Notes under the pieces: generated by a model | The model's input: the letters and a program-made list of their open reading frames with translations, nothing else | The model's database searches: none | Told to the model about the DNA's origin: nothing | Shown here: piece after piece, positions 8,278 through 17,591 of the stretch | How the letters are laid out: each line of letters begins with the position of its first letter | How positions within the stretch are numbered: position 1 is the stretch's first letter | Position numbers and translations under genes: made by a program | Origin: Streptomyces netropsis | GTDB lineage: Bacteria; Actinomycetota; Actinomycetes; Streptomycetales; Streptomycetaceae | Length of the DNA: 64,000 nt | Direction of reading: 5' to 3' | Assembly: GCF_014203545.1 (NCBI RefSeq) | Contig: NZ_JACHJG010000008.1 | Coordinates: 239,934-303,933, forward strand

Positions 8278-8913
8278 CCCTGTCGGTTCATTCACACGCA
8301 GCGCTGACAACGAGCAAGCGTCAGTTGTTCATCTGCGCCCGGGGAGTCGAGGTCTGCGGCGAGGAGTACTGTCGCCTCCTCCCGCGACTTCTCCCGCAAC
8401 CGCGTCCTGCCATGGGCGGGCCGTCGACCCAAGTGGCCGATGGTGACCAAGTTGTCCCGGGACCGCAACGGGCGGATAGTGCCCGGCAGTACCCGACTCG
8501 AAGGCCATAGCACCGTCCACGGTGCGCCTTCTGATACGGCCTGAGGGTGCAGACCGCCTCTGCCCGCCCCCGAGCCGACGCCGGCCACCTCCACCGCACC
8601 CGCCCCGCGCAACATGCCGGAGACCGGCGAGGTCCAGATTCCGGAGAAGGTCCCGGGCGGAGCCCCCCTGCTAACCGCACGCGCGTGGGGATGTTCCCGC
8701 CATCCCGGGTCGGCGTCGACCTCTCCAACTGCTCCCCGCCTACGTGGGGGGGGGACCCGGGATCGCGTTCGGCATGGACCTGGGGTCTTTCCTGCTGTCG
8801 TTGCTGGGCTGATGGCGGTGATTCAACCCGTCGGGTGAACGGACCGGCCGTTGCCTGGCCACCGGGTGCTGAACAGCGGGGCGGTTCTCAAGCGATCGCC
8901 CGGCCTTCGTGCG
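8278..8913. other. Gene-free region with CRISPR-like relics
   Basis: No intact gene. A plus-strand frame ending at 8543 reads DRNGRIVPGSTRLEGHSTVH but cannot be assigned. A nine-G run occurs at about 8746-8754. Two sequences resembling type I-E CRISPR repeats are listed separately. Confidence 0.3.
8670..8757 (+). repeat. Possible decayed type I-E CRISPR repeat pair
   Basis: A 29-mer at 8670-8698 ends CGCGTGGGGATGTTCCC and a second at 8729-8757 begins CTGCTCCCCGCC and ends GGGGGGACCC, separated by 30 nt. Streptomycete type I-E repeats have the form GTGCTCCCCGCxxxxGCGGGGATGxTCCC with spacers near 32 nt. The 3' half of the first and 5' half of the second fit, but the other halves have diverged. 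No cas gene or further repeat is visible, so this is a weak call. Confidence 0.25.
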
Positions 8914-9783
8914 TTAGAAGACGGGCGGCCTGCCGGCGAGGGTCAGCCGTGCCACGGTGCGCCAGCTCATCGGCGTCCTGGTACCGCAATTGGTGCGCAC
9001 TCCTTCTCGGAAGCCAGCCAGGGAGGTGCGCAGGACTTTGAGGTCACGGAAGCGCCACAAGGTCAGCAGGGTCCAGACGGCGAGGTTGACGGGTACCAGG
9101 ACGCGCGGGAGGTTTCGGCGAGCCAGCCAGACCCGGTTGCGGGCGTTCATCCGGTAGAACATCGCGTGCCGTGCTGGGTTGGTGGCCGGGTGGTGCACGG
9201 TCACGTCCGGCAGGTAGTAGCCGGTGTATCCGTGGTCCCAGCATCGCCAGGCGAGGTCGATGCCCTCGTGGAAGAGGAAGAAGTGCCCCGGCCAGCCGCC
9301 GACGCGCTCGAACGCCTCGCGGCGCATCAGCATGATGCCTTCGGCCATAACGGTCACGGTGCCCGGGCGTGTGGCGTCGGCACGCAGGCGGGGCACCCAG
9401 CGGCGCAAAGTGACGCCGGTGTCCGGGTCGGCGATGCGCGGCTGTACGTACGCCAGGCTGGGGTCCTGCTGCAGGCGGGCGGCGAGCCGGGCAATACTGT
9501 CCGGCTCGGGGAGGATGGCGTCGTTGTCGAAGAACAGCAGCAGGTCGCCCTTGACCCTCTCGGCTCCGACGTTGCGGCCTCCGGGGATGCCCACGTTCTC
9601 CGGCAGCGCCACGGTGCGGACGCCGGGCGGTACAAGTTCTGGTTCGACGCCGTTGCCCACCACGACGACGTCGAGGTCCACCCCTTCCTGGGCCAGGAGC
9701 GAGTCCATAGCCCGGGTGAACTCCTCTTTGCGGTCGTTCATGGTCAGGACGACGGCGCCGATCGTCGGGGGCGGTGTACTCAA
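8914..9783 (-). CDS. Family 2 glycosyltransferase
   Basis: Protein of 289 aa. I chose the TTG at 9783 because GAGAGGAAG lies 7 nt upstream and the protein then starts directly at the GT-A strand TIGAVVLTMNDRKEEF. The nucleotide-sugar region shows DVVVVGNG, the metal-binding DND in LLFFDNDA, then GGWPGHFFLFHEGIDLAWR, matching the ED-type catalytic loop of rhamnosyl/galactofuranosyl-like GT2 enzymes. A C-terminal hydrophobic stretch LVPVNLAVWTLLTLW may associate with the membrane. Likely role: adding a sugar to a cell-surface glycan or glycolipid. No sugar cluster surrounds it. Confidence 0.85.
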   Translation of the reverse strand: MSTPPPTIGAVVLTMNDRKEEFTRAMDSLLAQEGVDLDVVVVGNGVEPELVPPGVRTVALPENVGIPGGRNVGAERVKGDLLLFFDNDAILPEPDSIARLAARLQQDPSLAYVQPRIADPDTGVTLRRWVPRLRADATRPGTVTVMAEGIMLMRREAFERVGGWPGHFFLFHEGIDLAWRCWDHGYTGYYLPDVTVHHPATNPARHAMFYRMNARNRVWLARRNLPRVLVPVNLAVWTLLTLWRFRDLKVLRTSLAGFREGVRTNCGTRTPMSWRTVARLTLAGRPPVF

Positions 9784-9944
9784 CGGTCGCTTCCTCTCCC
9801 GGGGTCCTGTCGCGGCAGCGTACACACCAGAGGGCCGCCGACGGCGCCGCCGTTCACTCCCGCGTCGCCTGGACGCCGATAGCCCGGCGTCTGCCGGACA
9901 CCGGCAGGCGTACGTGGCCTGCGGCCTTTCCGGTGCCGTGGCAG

Positions 9945-10156
9945 GCAACGTTTGCCCTGTCGATGGCCGTGTGTAGGCGCCGGTCGTCGGCGTGGCGGTT
10001 TCGCCAGATGATGTAGCGGCGGATCATGCTGCCCTGCTCCTTGTTGGTCGGCATGGTCGGGTGCCGTCGAGGGTGACGTAGCGCAGGGCGGTGAACTGGG
10101 CCTCGATCCGGTTCAGCCAGGAGGAGTTGGTCAGGGGGTAGACGATCTCGGTTTGC
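9945..10156 (-). mobile_element. IS630-family transposase C-terminal remnant
   Basis: One frame reads EIVYPLTNSSWLNRIEAQFT and ALRYVTLDGT; after a frameshift the next reads SMIRRYIIWRNRHADDRRLH and IDRANVA. This is the conserved end of IS630 transposases (TNxSWLNRIEAQFxALRYFxLxGTDH, then MIRRYIxWRNRxA...RANVA). The upstream DDE core is missing. Confidence 0.7.
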
Positions 10157-10184
10157 TGGCCCGCAGCAGTCGTCGCCCCTCGTC

Positions 10185-10620
10185 GTCATCACAACACGGT
10201 GACGGAGAAGTGGGACGCCAGCGCGGCCGGCCATCAGGCTTTCTGCAGCTTGACATCAGTAATGCGGCCTTCGTTGACTCCGGAGTTGTAAGGGGTACTG
10301 ATTCCCTGGTCGACGGCATGCCGGTCTTCGCGCAGAGCTCCGGCAAGGCCGGCGAGAGGGGCCAGTCCGTTGTTTGCAAGGTCGTTCAACCAGCCTGGCA
10401 AGGGCGTCGCGTCACGGTTGTCGAGCATGGTGGCGAACCGGCGGACAAGGTCGTGGGTGTGCCTGAGTTCAGGGCACTGGTCGAGGAGCCGGGGCAGGCG
10501 ACGCTGCTGTGTGGGCCGCTGCGGTCCGGATGGGTGGTGATCCAGCGGGCGGCTTCACACGGGGAGGGCGGTCGTCGTGTGGCCCGTCCAGGGGCAGGTC
10601 CCGTCTCAGGGGTACGACGT
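10185..10620 (-). mobile_element. ISL3-family transposase C-terminal remnant
   Basis: Frames on the minus strand read RLPRLLDQCPELRHTHDLVR, RFATMLDNRDATPLPGWLND, GISTPYNSGVNEGRITDVK and, after a shift near 10240, MAGRAGVPLLRHRVVM. The ALREDRxAVxxGxxxPYxSGxxEGxxxxxKxxKRxMxGRAGxxLLRHR pattern is the ISL3 C-terminus. At least two frame breaks show it is dead. It directly abuts the IS630 scar. Confidence 0.7.
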
Positions 10621-10772
10621 GGGCGGCGCATCACCTGGTTCCAAGGTCGCTGTCGAGATGGGTCCATTGGCCGATGCCCGCATCGACCACCGAAGTGATC
10701 ATGAGGGTTGTTCGCTCGAGGGGCGGCAGTTCCGCGCTCGTACACGTGCAACTCGAAGCAAGAGGACCAGAA

Positions 10773-11516
10773 ATGACCAAGGCAGACGACGGAAACCTGA
10801 AGCTCTCCTACACCGACGGGCGGCGTGCCACGATCGGCATCGATGCCGTCAACCAGGTCCTGCGCGCCGTGGGTGTTCACGTCAGCCAGACCCCGATTCC
10901 GGCGGAAGCGCACCCGATTCTGAACGCGTCCAGGACCCGGGCGCTCACGGAAGACGAGAACGCGAAACTGATCTCGCTGTTCAGCCTGCACCGCGGGGAC
11001 CTGCTGGCACACGTCCAGCTGGCGGGGCGCGAGCCGGATGCGCACCGCGGCGGCTTCCTGAACCCCTCCGAGTACGGGGTCGCCCCCTACCCGAAGGTCT
11101 ACGACATGAAGACCATGGATACCGACGCGCGGCACGCCGTGCAGGAGCGGTTCGGACGGCTCCACGTCAACAGCTCCGATCACGGTGTCGGCATCGACGA
11201 AGTGATGACGGTCGTCTCCGGCGGCCCGTGGACGTGGTTCTACCGGCTGCCCGACGGCGTGGTCGCCAAGCTGTCGGTGCCCGCCGTGGAGATCGGCGAC
11301 GCGGCCTGGCGTGTCAGCTACCCCGGCATCCGCCCCCACGGCGCCTTCCTCGACGCCGAGCACGGCCTCATCGTGGCGTACGCCCACGGCCCCGAGAAGT
11401 TCGTCATGCGCTACGAGGAGCCGAGCGTGGAAGGAGCGGAGGCACTGGGCACGAACCCGTGGATCGACTTCAGCGGCGACGCCCCGCGGCTGCTGACCGA
11501 AATGACGTCCCATTGA
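10773..11516 (+). CDS. Unrecognised soluble protein
   Basis: Protein of 247 aa from the ATG at 10773, preceded by AGAGGA. It is acidic, soluble and has good streptomycete codon bias throughout. Visible segments include ATIGIDAVNQVLRAVGVHVS near the start, FLNPSEYGVAPYPKVYDM in the middle and GGPWTWFYRLPDGVVAKLSV toward the end. No signal peptide, membrane helix or catalytic motif is recognised, and I assign no function. It stands alone downstream of the transposase scars, whose 5' part overlaps its upstream region on the other strand. Confidence 0.6.
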   Translation: MTKADDGNLKLSYTDGRRATIGIDAVNQVLRAVGVHVSQTPIPAEAHPILNASRTRALTEDENAKLISLFSLHRGDLLAHVQLAGREPDAHRGGFLNPSEYGVAPYPKVYDMKTMDTDARHAVQERFGRLHVNSSDHGVGIDEVMTVVSGGPWTWFYRLPDGVVAKLSVPAVEIGDAAWRVSYPGIRPHGAFLDAEHGLIVAYAHGPEKFVMRYEEPSVEGAEALGTNPWIDFSGDAPRLLTEMTSH

Positions 11517-12176
11517 CCCGTACCCGAGGTGAACAGCCTGGCTGGTAGGGCTTGGTCAGGTCGATGTGCGTGTGGGTTTGTCGCGGTGGCTGGTGGGGCA
11601 GGTGCCGGTCCGGTTGCGAGGAGTGTCTGCAGGGGGCAGCCGCCTCCGCCCTCTCCAAGCCTCCTGTCCTGAGGCCGCTGGAAAGCCCGGACCGCTTTGG
11701 TCGGGATGGCAAGCTGGGCCAGCACCCTCTGCTTGCGCCGATTCGCGCCGCCGACAACGCCTCGCATCTCGGTCAGGCACGCGCGGCTGCCTGGCAGTTG
11801 GCCGACCGTCTTCGGCACGATGAGGGCCCGCATCACCCTCACACCGTTTCGGCTGACGAGCTACAGTCCCACTCCGCGCCGACCAGCAGCGGTGGGCGCT
11901 GGGAGCGGTCCGCCGCCCGATCGTCGACGACAGCCGCGCGGCCCGCGTCGGGGAGCGCGTCGGCACTGTCCGGGACGTACGAGATTTCGCCGTAGCGGAA
12001 GAGGTGACGCGCCAGCCGCCCGCTCCCGGGCCGCTGGCCGCGCACGTGCCCATCAGCGCTCATCAGCGGGCCGTCAGGACGCCCGCTTGCCCAGGGGCCC
12101 GGCAGACTGATGCCGCCACGGGGTACGAGCGTTCCCACCCGCACGATCCACTCCCGCGCGTGTGGCGGCAGACCGA
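11517..12176. other. Gene-free stretch, nothing assigned
   Basis: Several overlapping open frames exist on both strands but none has consistent codon bias or a recognisable motif. A minus-strand frame at 11839-12180 (RHLFRYGEISYVPDSADALP) is the most protein-like piece and may be a decayed gene. Confidence 0.3.
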
Positions 12177-13583
12177 TCACACGGGCGGCAGCCTGCGGGC
12201 GAAGACGTTGCCGTTCGCGCCGAAGAGCACGGTCGTGCCGGTCCCGTCCACGAACGGGGAGGAGGAGGGCCAGGAGGTCTGCGAGCCGTCCCCGGCCACG
12301 CCGACCCGCTCGATCCCGCCGGTCCGCAGATCGCGCCGGAAGATGTCCGAGACGCCGTTGGTGTCACCGGGAACCAGACTGTCGGCGCCCGAGGCGAAGA
12401 ACACCGAACGGTTGTCGGCCGTCATGGTGGCGCGGAAGGAGTCGAGGACGGTTTTGGTGCCGGGCAGCGGAGTGGCCACCTTCGTGACCGTCCCCAGCCG
12501 CAGATCGCGGACGTAGAGCTCCTTGTGCACCGCGTCCGGGTCCGTCCCGTAGCCGGGTTCGAAGATCCTGTACATGGCGTACCGCCCGTCAGGACTCAGG
12601 GTTCCGTCCGGGGCCGCGTCGCGCAGCACGCCGGCGGGGTCGACGCTGGCGCCCTGGATCCGGCCGGTGCGCGCGTCGTACACGTAGAAGGGGAACATGT
12701 GGCGTGCCGGAGGAGGCTTCGAACCGGCGAGGGCCGCGGGGGTGGGCCGTGCGTCGGCCGCCTCGGGCGGCCGTGCGGCGGGGGTCCGGCCTCTGGACAG
12801 CAGGTTGGTCGCTTTCGAACGGAAGCCGATGGTGGTGCCGTCCGCGCTGATCACCGGCTCGTAGGACGTGTTGTCGGCAGGGGAGCCGTCGGCGCCGGCT
12901 GTGACCAGTCGGGTGGTCCCCTTCCAGCGGTCGGTGACGTAGATGTTCCGGCCCGGCCCGGGCTTCTCGGCGGGCACCAGGTCGCTCCGGTCGGAGGAGT
13001 ACGCCACGTACCGGCCGTCCCCGCTGATGGCGGGGCTGTGGGAGCTCCCGCTCCTGTCGCTGCCGGTCGGGCTTCCGCCGGCGACGAGCTCGGTGTGTCC
13101 GGTCCGGCGGTCGCGGACGAAGATGTTCGAGCCGCCGTTCGCGGGCTGTCCCGCCACGACGTCCTTGGCATCGGAGCTGAACGCCACGTACCTGCCGTCG
13201 CCGCTGATTGCCGCCTGACTCGTGGACCCGTTCAACTGCGAGCCGTCGTCGGTGACACTGACCCGCTCGGTACGCCGGGTCCGTAAGTCCCGGACGAACA
13301 CGTCGTACAGGCGGTTGGTGTCGCCGGGCACCAGATTGGACGCCAGGGATGAGAAGAGGCCGTATCTGCCGTCCGCGCTCAGCCCGAGCGGTTCCGACCA
13401 GTCGTCGGGCTGCGCGCCGCCGAGGCCGAGGCTCACCTGGACGGTGCCGTCCCCCTCCGTGTCCGCCTGCACCGGTGCGGCTGCCCCCGCCAGGACGAGA
13501 GTCGCGAGAAAGCAGCTCCCGCGCCTCAGCCGACGCCCTCTGGCCCCGCCGTTCGTCCGTCTCGCCAGTCTCGTCCGTCTCAC
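12177..13583 (-). CDS. Secreted TolB-like beta-propeller protein
   Basis: Protein of 468 aa. The GTG at 13583 follows a strong GGGGAGGA ribosome site and starts a twin-basic signal region (RRTRLARRTNGGARGRRLRR) with a hydrophobic core ending AAAPVQA. The mature protein is built of repeated PD40/WD40-like blades, each with the form SxDGRYxAFSSxxxxLVPGDTNxxxDVFVRDLRTxxxERVSV. Such propellers are extracytoplasmic binding or scaffold proteins; no enzymatic motif is seen. It is divergent from the M48 peptidase gene across 139 bp. Confidence 0.8.
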   Translation of the reverse strand: MRRTRLARRTNGGARGRRLRRGSCFLATLVLAGAAAPVQADTEGDGTVQVSLGLGGAQPDDWSEPLGLSADGRYGLFSSLASNLVPGDTNRLYDVFVRDLRTRRTERVSVTDDGSQLNGSTSQAAISGDGRYVAFSSDAKDVVAGQPANGGSNIFVRDRRTGHTELVAGGSPTGSDRSGSSHSPAISGDGRYVAYSSDRSDLVPAEKPGPGRNIYVTDRWKGTTRLVTAGADGSPADNTSYEPVISADGTTIGFRSKATNLLSRGRTPAARPPEAADARPTPAALAGSKPPPARHMFPFYVYDARTGRIQGASVDPAGVLRDAAPDGTLSPDGRYAMYRIFEPGYGTDPDAVHKELYVRDLRLGTVTKVATPLPGTKTVLDSFRATMTADNRSVFFASGADSLVPGDTNGVSDIFRRDLRTGGIERVGVAGDGSQTSWPSSSPFVDGTGTTVLFGANGNVFARRLPPV

Positions 13584-13722
13584 GATGATCTGTCCTCCCC
13601 TGTGGCCGGGCCGGCTCGCGTTTGCGCCCCGGACGGCTCCGGCGAAAATGATCCAGTCCGTGCGCGATTCGCACATATGATCTTTCCACTCATATCCTTC
13701 TTCATACGGGGGACTCTGCTCT

Positions 13723-15363
13723 GTGACCGCATCTCCGCGCGCGCTGCGCGCGTTGGTCTTGCTGGCCTGCTTCTATCTGGTCATCCTCGTCGTACTCGGC
13801 GCGCTCGTCGGGACCGATGTCGCGGCCTGGATCTGGGCGCCGCCCCCGGTCGCGATCAAGGTGACCCTCGTCTCCGCCTTGCTGGGATTCCCGGTCGTGC
13901 GGGGCGTCTTCGCGCTGGGCGCGAGCACCTGGGACGAGAGGGAAGCGCTGCCGGTCACCGAGACCGAGCAGCCCGAACTATGGGGCACCGTACGCTCGTT
14001 GGCCGAGCGCTCCGGGACCCGGCCGCCCGACGAGATCCTCCTCACCGGGGAGGTGAACGCGGCGGTATCCGAGGACGCCCGGTTGCTGGGCCTGTTGCCC
14101 GGGCGACGTCGCCTGTACCTCGGCGTGCCGCTGCTGAGCGGCCTGAGCGAGCCGCAGCTCCACTCGGTGATCGCCCATGAGCTGGGCCACTACGGCAACG
14201 CGGACACCCGCTTCTCGGGCATCACCCGGCGCGGCCGCGACTGCGTGCTGCGGACCGTTGCGGCATTCCAGGAGCAGGAGCGGAAGCGGATCGGCAAGGA
14301 GCGTTCCCGGCAGGAGAAGGCGAACGCAAAGCGTCGGCGCATGGGCAAGAAGGCTAAGGGCGTCGACACCGGACGCACCGGGCTCCGGTACCGGCTCATG
14401 GCCAAGCCGTTCCAGGCGTACGCGCGGTTCTACCTGCGGGTCACCAGCGGCGTGGGCCGGCAGCAGGAGCTCGCCGCCGACCGGATGGCGATCCGCGTCG
14501 CGGGCCGGGACGCGACGGCCTCGGCGCTGCGGGAGATCGCGGCGCTCGACGCCGCCCACGACTTCTACCAGAGCCGGTACGCCCTGCTGGGCATCGAGGC
14601 GGGCCTCCTCCCGCCGCGCGGTGAGGTCTTCGGCGGTCTGCGCCATCTGCTCGCCGACCCCCGGTGCCGGTCCACCCTGGCGGAGCTGCGCGGCGAACTG
14701 CCGGCCGAAGAGGAGTCCCCGTACGACTCGCACCCCCCGGTGGCCGAGCGGGTGCGGCTGATCGAGGCGCAGCCCGACGACGGCCGTGGGACGGGCCCGC
14801 AGCGGCCCGCACTGGCGCTGCTTCGCGACGCCGAGCGGGTGCTGATGCAGCTGGAGGACGTCCTCCTCACACCGGAGGCCCTGGCCATGGAGCGGGCGGA
14901 ATGGCCGGAACTGGCGCACAGAGCGATGCACGCGCGGGCGACGGCGGCCGCCGGGTCGCTGCGGACGGCACTGGCCGCCGCGGGGATCGCCGCGGGCAGC
15001 GCGTCGGGCGCCCTCGCGGCCCTGCTGGACTCCGCCGACGCGGGACGACTGTGGCTGGTCGCGGGGCACTTGCCCAAGTCGTCGGAGGCGGCACAGGCGA
15101 CAGGCCGGGCGGCGCGGGAGTTCCTGCGGCCGGCGCTGGAGGCCGGGACGTACGGGCTGGCGGAGCTGGCACTGGTGGAGAGGGCCGGGGCGTACTGGGA
15201 GCTCTCCTGGTCCGAGCAGGTGCGGCTACGGCTGCCGGGGACCGCATACACCGGTGACACGCAGGAGGCGCCTGAGGTGGAGGAGGCGCTGACGGCCGCG
15301 GTGCGGGCGGCCACCGCGGACACTCCGGACACCACGCCGCTACGCACGCTCCTCGCCCACTGA
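13723..15363 (+). CDS. M48-family membrane metallopeptidase
   Basis: Protein of 546 aa from a GTG with GGGGGA upstream. Two N-terminal membrane helices (LVLLACFYLVILVVLGALVG and a second near residue 50) precede the peptidase domain. The zinc motif is His152-Glu-Leu-Gly-His156 and the third ligand is the glutamate of QQELAADRMA about 95 residues later, the HtpX/Ste24 arrangement. Between them is an unusual highly charged Lys/Arg/Glu-rich insert of about 45 residues. The C-terminal 200 residues are Ala-rich helices without known function. A role in membrane-protein quality control is inferred from the family. Confidence 0.85.
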   Translation: MTASPRALRALVLLACFYLVILVVLGALVGTDVAAWIWAPPPVAIKVTLVSALLGFPVVRGVFALGASTWDEREALPVTETEQPELWGTVRSLAERSGTRPPDEILLTGEVNAAVSEDARLLGLLPGRRRLYLGVPLLSGLSEPQLHSVIAHELGHYGNADTRFSGITRRGRDCVLRTVAAFQEQERKRIGKERSRQEKANAKRRRMGKKAKGVDTGRTGLRYRLMAKPFQAYARFYLRVTSGVGRQQELAADRMAIRVAGRDATASALREIAALDAAHDFYQSRYALLGIEAGLLPPRGEVFGGLRHLLADPRCRSTLAELRGELPAEEESPYDSHPPVAERVRLIEAQPDDGRGTGPQRPALALLRDAERVLMQLEDVLLTPEALAMERAEWPELAHRAMHARATAAAGSLRTALAAAGIAAGSASGALAALLDSADAGRLWLVAGHLPKSSEAAQATGRAAREFLRPALEAGTYGLAELALVERAGAYWELSWSEQVRLRLPGTAYTGDTQEAPEVEEALTAAVRAATADTPDTTPLRTLLAH

Positions 15364-15440
15364 GCTCGCGGACCCGCCAATCCGCACCTCTGCACCTCTG
15401 CACCTCTATTGAACTCACGACTGATCGGACCGTAGAACCC

Positions 15441-16508
15441 ATGTCAGGGAAGATCCTCCCGTTCGTCATCGTCACCGTCATGCTCTGCTTCTGGCTGCGG
15501 TCCAAGAGGCTCGCCAAGCGCGCGGAGAGACTCGCCGCCGAAATCGGCGCGGACCTGCTGCCGCCGGAGCGCCAGAACACGGACCGGGCGTACCCGGACC
15601 CCGAGGCGGAAGCCGTGCTGGCAGCCCTCTCCCAGGGCGATTGGCAGCCCGCCGCCCAGGCGCTCACCGCCACGGGCACCGACTGGGAACGCCGCTCCTA
15701 CCTCGTCGGCGTCATCGCGAGGCGGGCGGCCGACGACGACACCTGGCTGCGGGCCTGGCAGGCCGCGCGCCCCGACGACCCGGACGCGGCCGTGGTCCAC
15801 GCGGACGCCAAGGTGTCGCTGGCCTGGCAGATCCGTGGCGGGGCCTGGGCCAAGGACACCTCCGCCGAGCAGTTCGCCGGCTTCCACCGGGTGCTGAAGG
15901 AAGCCAGGGAGGACTTCGACCGTGCCACGTCCCTGGCCCACCCCGACGACCCGACGCCGTACGTCCTTCAGATCCCGCTGTACATGGGCCTGAGCGCCCC
16001 GCACGAGGCGCTGCACCAGCTGTGGGCCGAGGTCACCGCCCGCGCCCCGTACCACTACCAGGCTCATTGGCGCGCGCTCCAGTACTGGAGCGCGAAGTGG
16101 TGCGGCTCCGCGGACCTCGCCCGCAACTTCGCCGCGCAGGCCGCGGCGACGGCTCCGCGCGGTAGCCTGCTGACGATGTTCCCGCTGGTCAGCTGGTACG
16201 CACACAACGACGACGAGGCCCCGGACGAGGCCTACGGCTGGCCGGAGATGATGGCGCTGACCGAGGCCGCCCTGGCGGATGTCGCCGCGGCTCGGCCGGA
16301 CCACCCCAGGGCCGCGGAGGTCCGGCACCTGCTGGCCTACTGCCTGACCAAGCAGGGCCGCCATGAGGCCGCCCTGGAACAGTTCCGGCTGGTGGACGGC
16401 TATGTGGAGGCCGTTCCGTGGCGCTATTACGACAACCCGGCCGAGGCCTACTGCCGCGTCAGGGACGTAGCGCTGAAGGGCGCGGCAGCGTCGAGGCTCG
16501 CCGGCTGA
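15441..16508 (+). CDS. Membrane-anchored TPR-like protein
   Basis: Protein of 355 aa. A single N-terminal helix (ILPFVIVTVMLCFWLR) anchors a long cytoplasmic helical domain with TPR-like pairs, for example VLKEAREDFDRATSLAHPDD and HLLAYCLTKQGRHEAALEQF. No catalytic motif is seen. It follows the M48 peptidase gene on the same strand after 77 bp, so the two may be co-transcribed and the TPR protein could be an adaptor, but this is an inference from position only. Confidence 0.7.
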   Translation: MSGKILPFVIVTVMLCFWLRSKRLAKRAERLAAEIGADLLPPERQNTDRAYPDPEAEAVLAALSQGDWQPAAQALTATGTDWERRSYLVGVIARRAADDDTWLRAWQAARPDDPDAAVVHADAKVSLAWQIRGGAWAKDTSAEQFAGFHRVLKEAREDFDRATSLAHPDDPTPYVLQIPLYMGLSAPHEALHQLWAEVTARAPYHYQAHWRALQYWSAKWCGSADLARNFAAQAAATAPRGSLLTMFPLVSWYAHNDDEAPDEAYGWPEMMALTEAALADVAAARPDHPRAAEVRHLLAYCLTKQGRHEAALEQFRLVDGYVEAVPWRYYDNPAEAYCRVRDVALKGAAASRLAG

Positions 16509-17099
16509 GTCGTCTCGGGATAACCGGCGGCAATTCACTCACGTCCAGGCGCGTCACCGAACCGCCGGTGGATTCCACGGCTGTGGTGATCGGGCCGACC
16601 GAGGTCCCGCTCGCCGGAGCCCTCCGGCCGGACCGTCATCGAGTATGACGGCACACGATCACCAGGTCTCCACGTGGTGCGTCGGCCGGACGCGGCGCGT
16701 GGACACCAGACTGCTCCGGCCGCGTCTGTGCTGGTAGTGAGAGGTGCCCGCCCCTCACGGGCGGCACCGTCGCCCGCTGCGGGCGGTCGGACCGCCCGCA
16801 GCGGAAGGGTTGGCCAAGCAATCGGCGGTGCATGCGGGACCTTGGTACGCGCGCTTGGCGGGGAGGCCAACGTGACAGGCACCATCGCGACACACTCGGC
16901 CGGGCCGGTTCGCCCGGAGCGGTGCCGCCCGAGCTGGTCGCGGTTCTTGCTCTGCAGCAACTCCCGTCAAGGAGTGTCACCGACCAGTCCCAACGACGCC
17001 GGTCGCCGGGGAGCGGGTCGCACCGGTGTCGATCTCGTCCCGTGCCCAGCCGGTGATGTCGAACAGCGGTAGTCCAGCGGGCCCCGACCAACTCGGCGT
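16509..17099. other. Intergenic region with hairpins
   Basis: No supported gene; several shadow frames lack codon bias. It contains the 14-bp hairpin listed next and a weaker one (GCCCG/CGGGC at 16747-16762). Confidence 0.35.
16774..16804. terminator. Perfect 14-bp inverted repeat
   Basis: Arms CCGCTGCGGGCGGT at 16774-16787 and its complement at 16791-16804 enclose a 3-nt CGG loop. It lies 266 bp after the TPR gene and no T-tract follows. It could be a factor-assisted terminator or a processing hairpin. Confidence 0.4.
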
Positions 17100-17423
17100 T
17101 TACGGCGTAGAACAGATCACGTGGGACTCGGCTTGTTTGAAGATGTTGCTGGGGTTGTTGACCACAACTGTCCAATTGTCGGGCTGCGCAAATGAGGACA
17201 GTACGTCGACCCCCGGAGAGTTGTTGAACCCTCCGCCCGTCGGCACGGTGCCTGGGTCGCACGGCACCCTGATGATTGCCGTCTCCCCTGGGCCCACGTT
17301 CCTTTGGACGGAATGTCGGATGAACGGCGCCTTCACGGCGGCGCCGGAATCTGCCTGCGCGACCGCAAGACCCAGCCCTCCAGCGAGAATTGCAGTCGCC
17401 AGGGCGATCGAGGTTCGTCTCAT
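17100..17423 (-). CDS. Small secreted protein
   Basis: Protein of 107 aa from the ATG at 17423, which follows GGAGGCTGAG. The signal peptide reads RRTSIALATAILAGGLGLAV and ends near AQA. The mature region has a PCDPGTVPTGGGFNNS segment and a terminal Cys near the end, matching a streptomycete exported family with C-P-x-G-T-x-x-x-GGG-F. Two cysteines could form one disulfide. Function unknown. Confidence 0.7.
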   Translation of the reverse strand: MRRTSIALATAILAGGLGLAVAQADSGAAVKAPFIRHSVQRNVGPGETAIIRVPCDPGTVPTGGGFNNSPGVDVLSSFAQPDNWTVVVNNPSNIFKQAESHVICSTP

Positions 17424-17591
17424 CTCAGCCTCCGGGCCCACGAATGGAGATGCCTGTACCTCTGAACTGCCCGTGCTCCACCAGACGGATGCAAGCCGTC
17501 ACCCCAAAGGAGCAACAGCAGACTCGTCCAGTGCCACTCTCCGCCGCCACCTCGCACCTTGGCGAAGAAGAACTGCCCTTTCAGGGCCGGG

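Noticed and set aside
8340..8543. Plus-strand frame ending RIVPGSTRLEGHSTVHGAPS
   Set aside because: Protein-like tail but no start, no recognised family and no support upstream.
11839..12180. Minus-strand 113-aa frame RHLFRYGEISYVPDSADALP
   Set aside because: Somewhat protein-like but no known family, no ribosome site and uneven codon bias.
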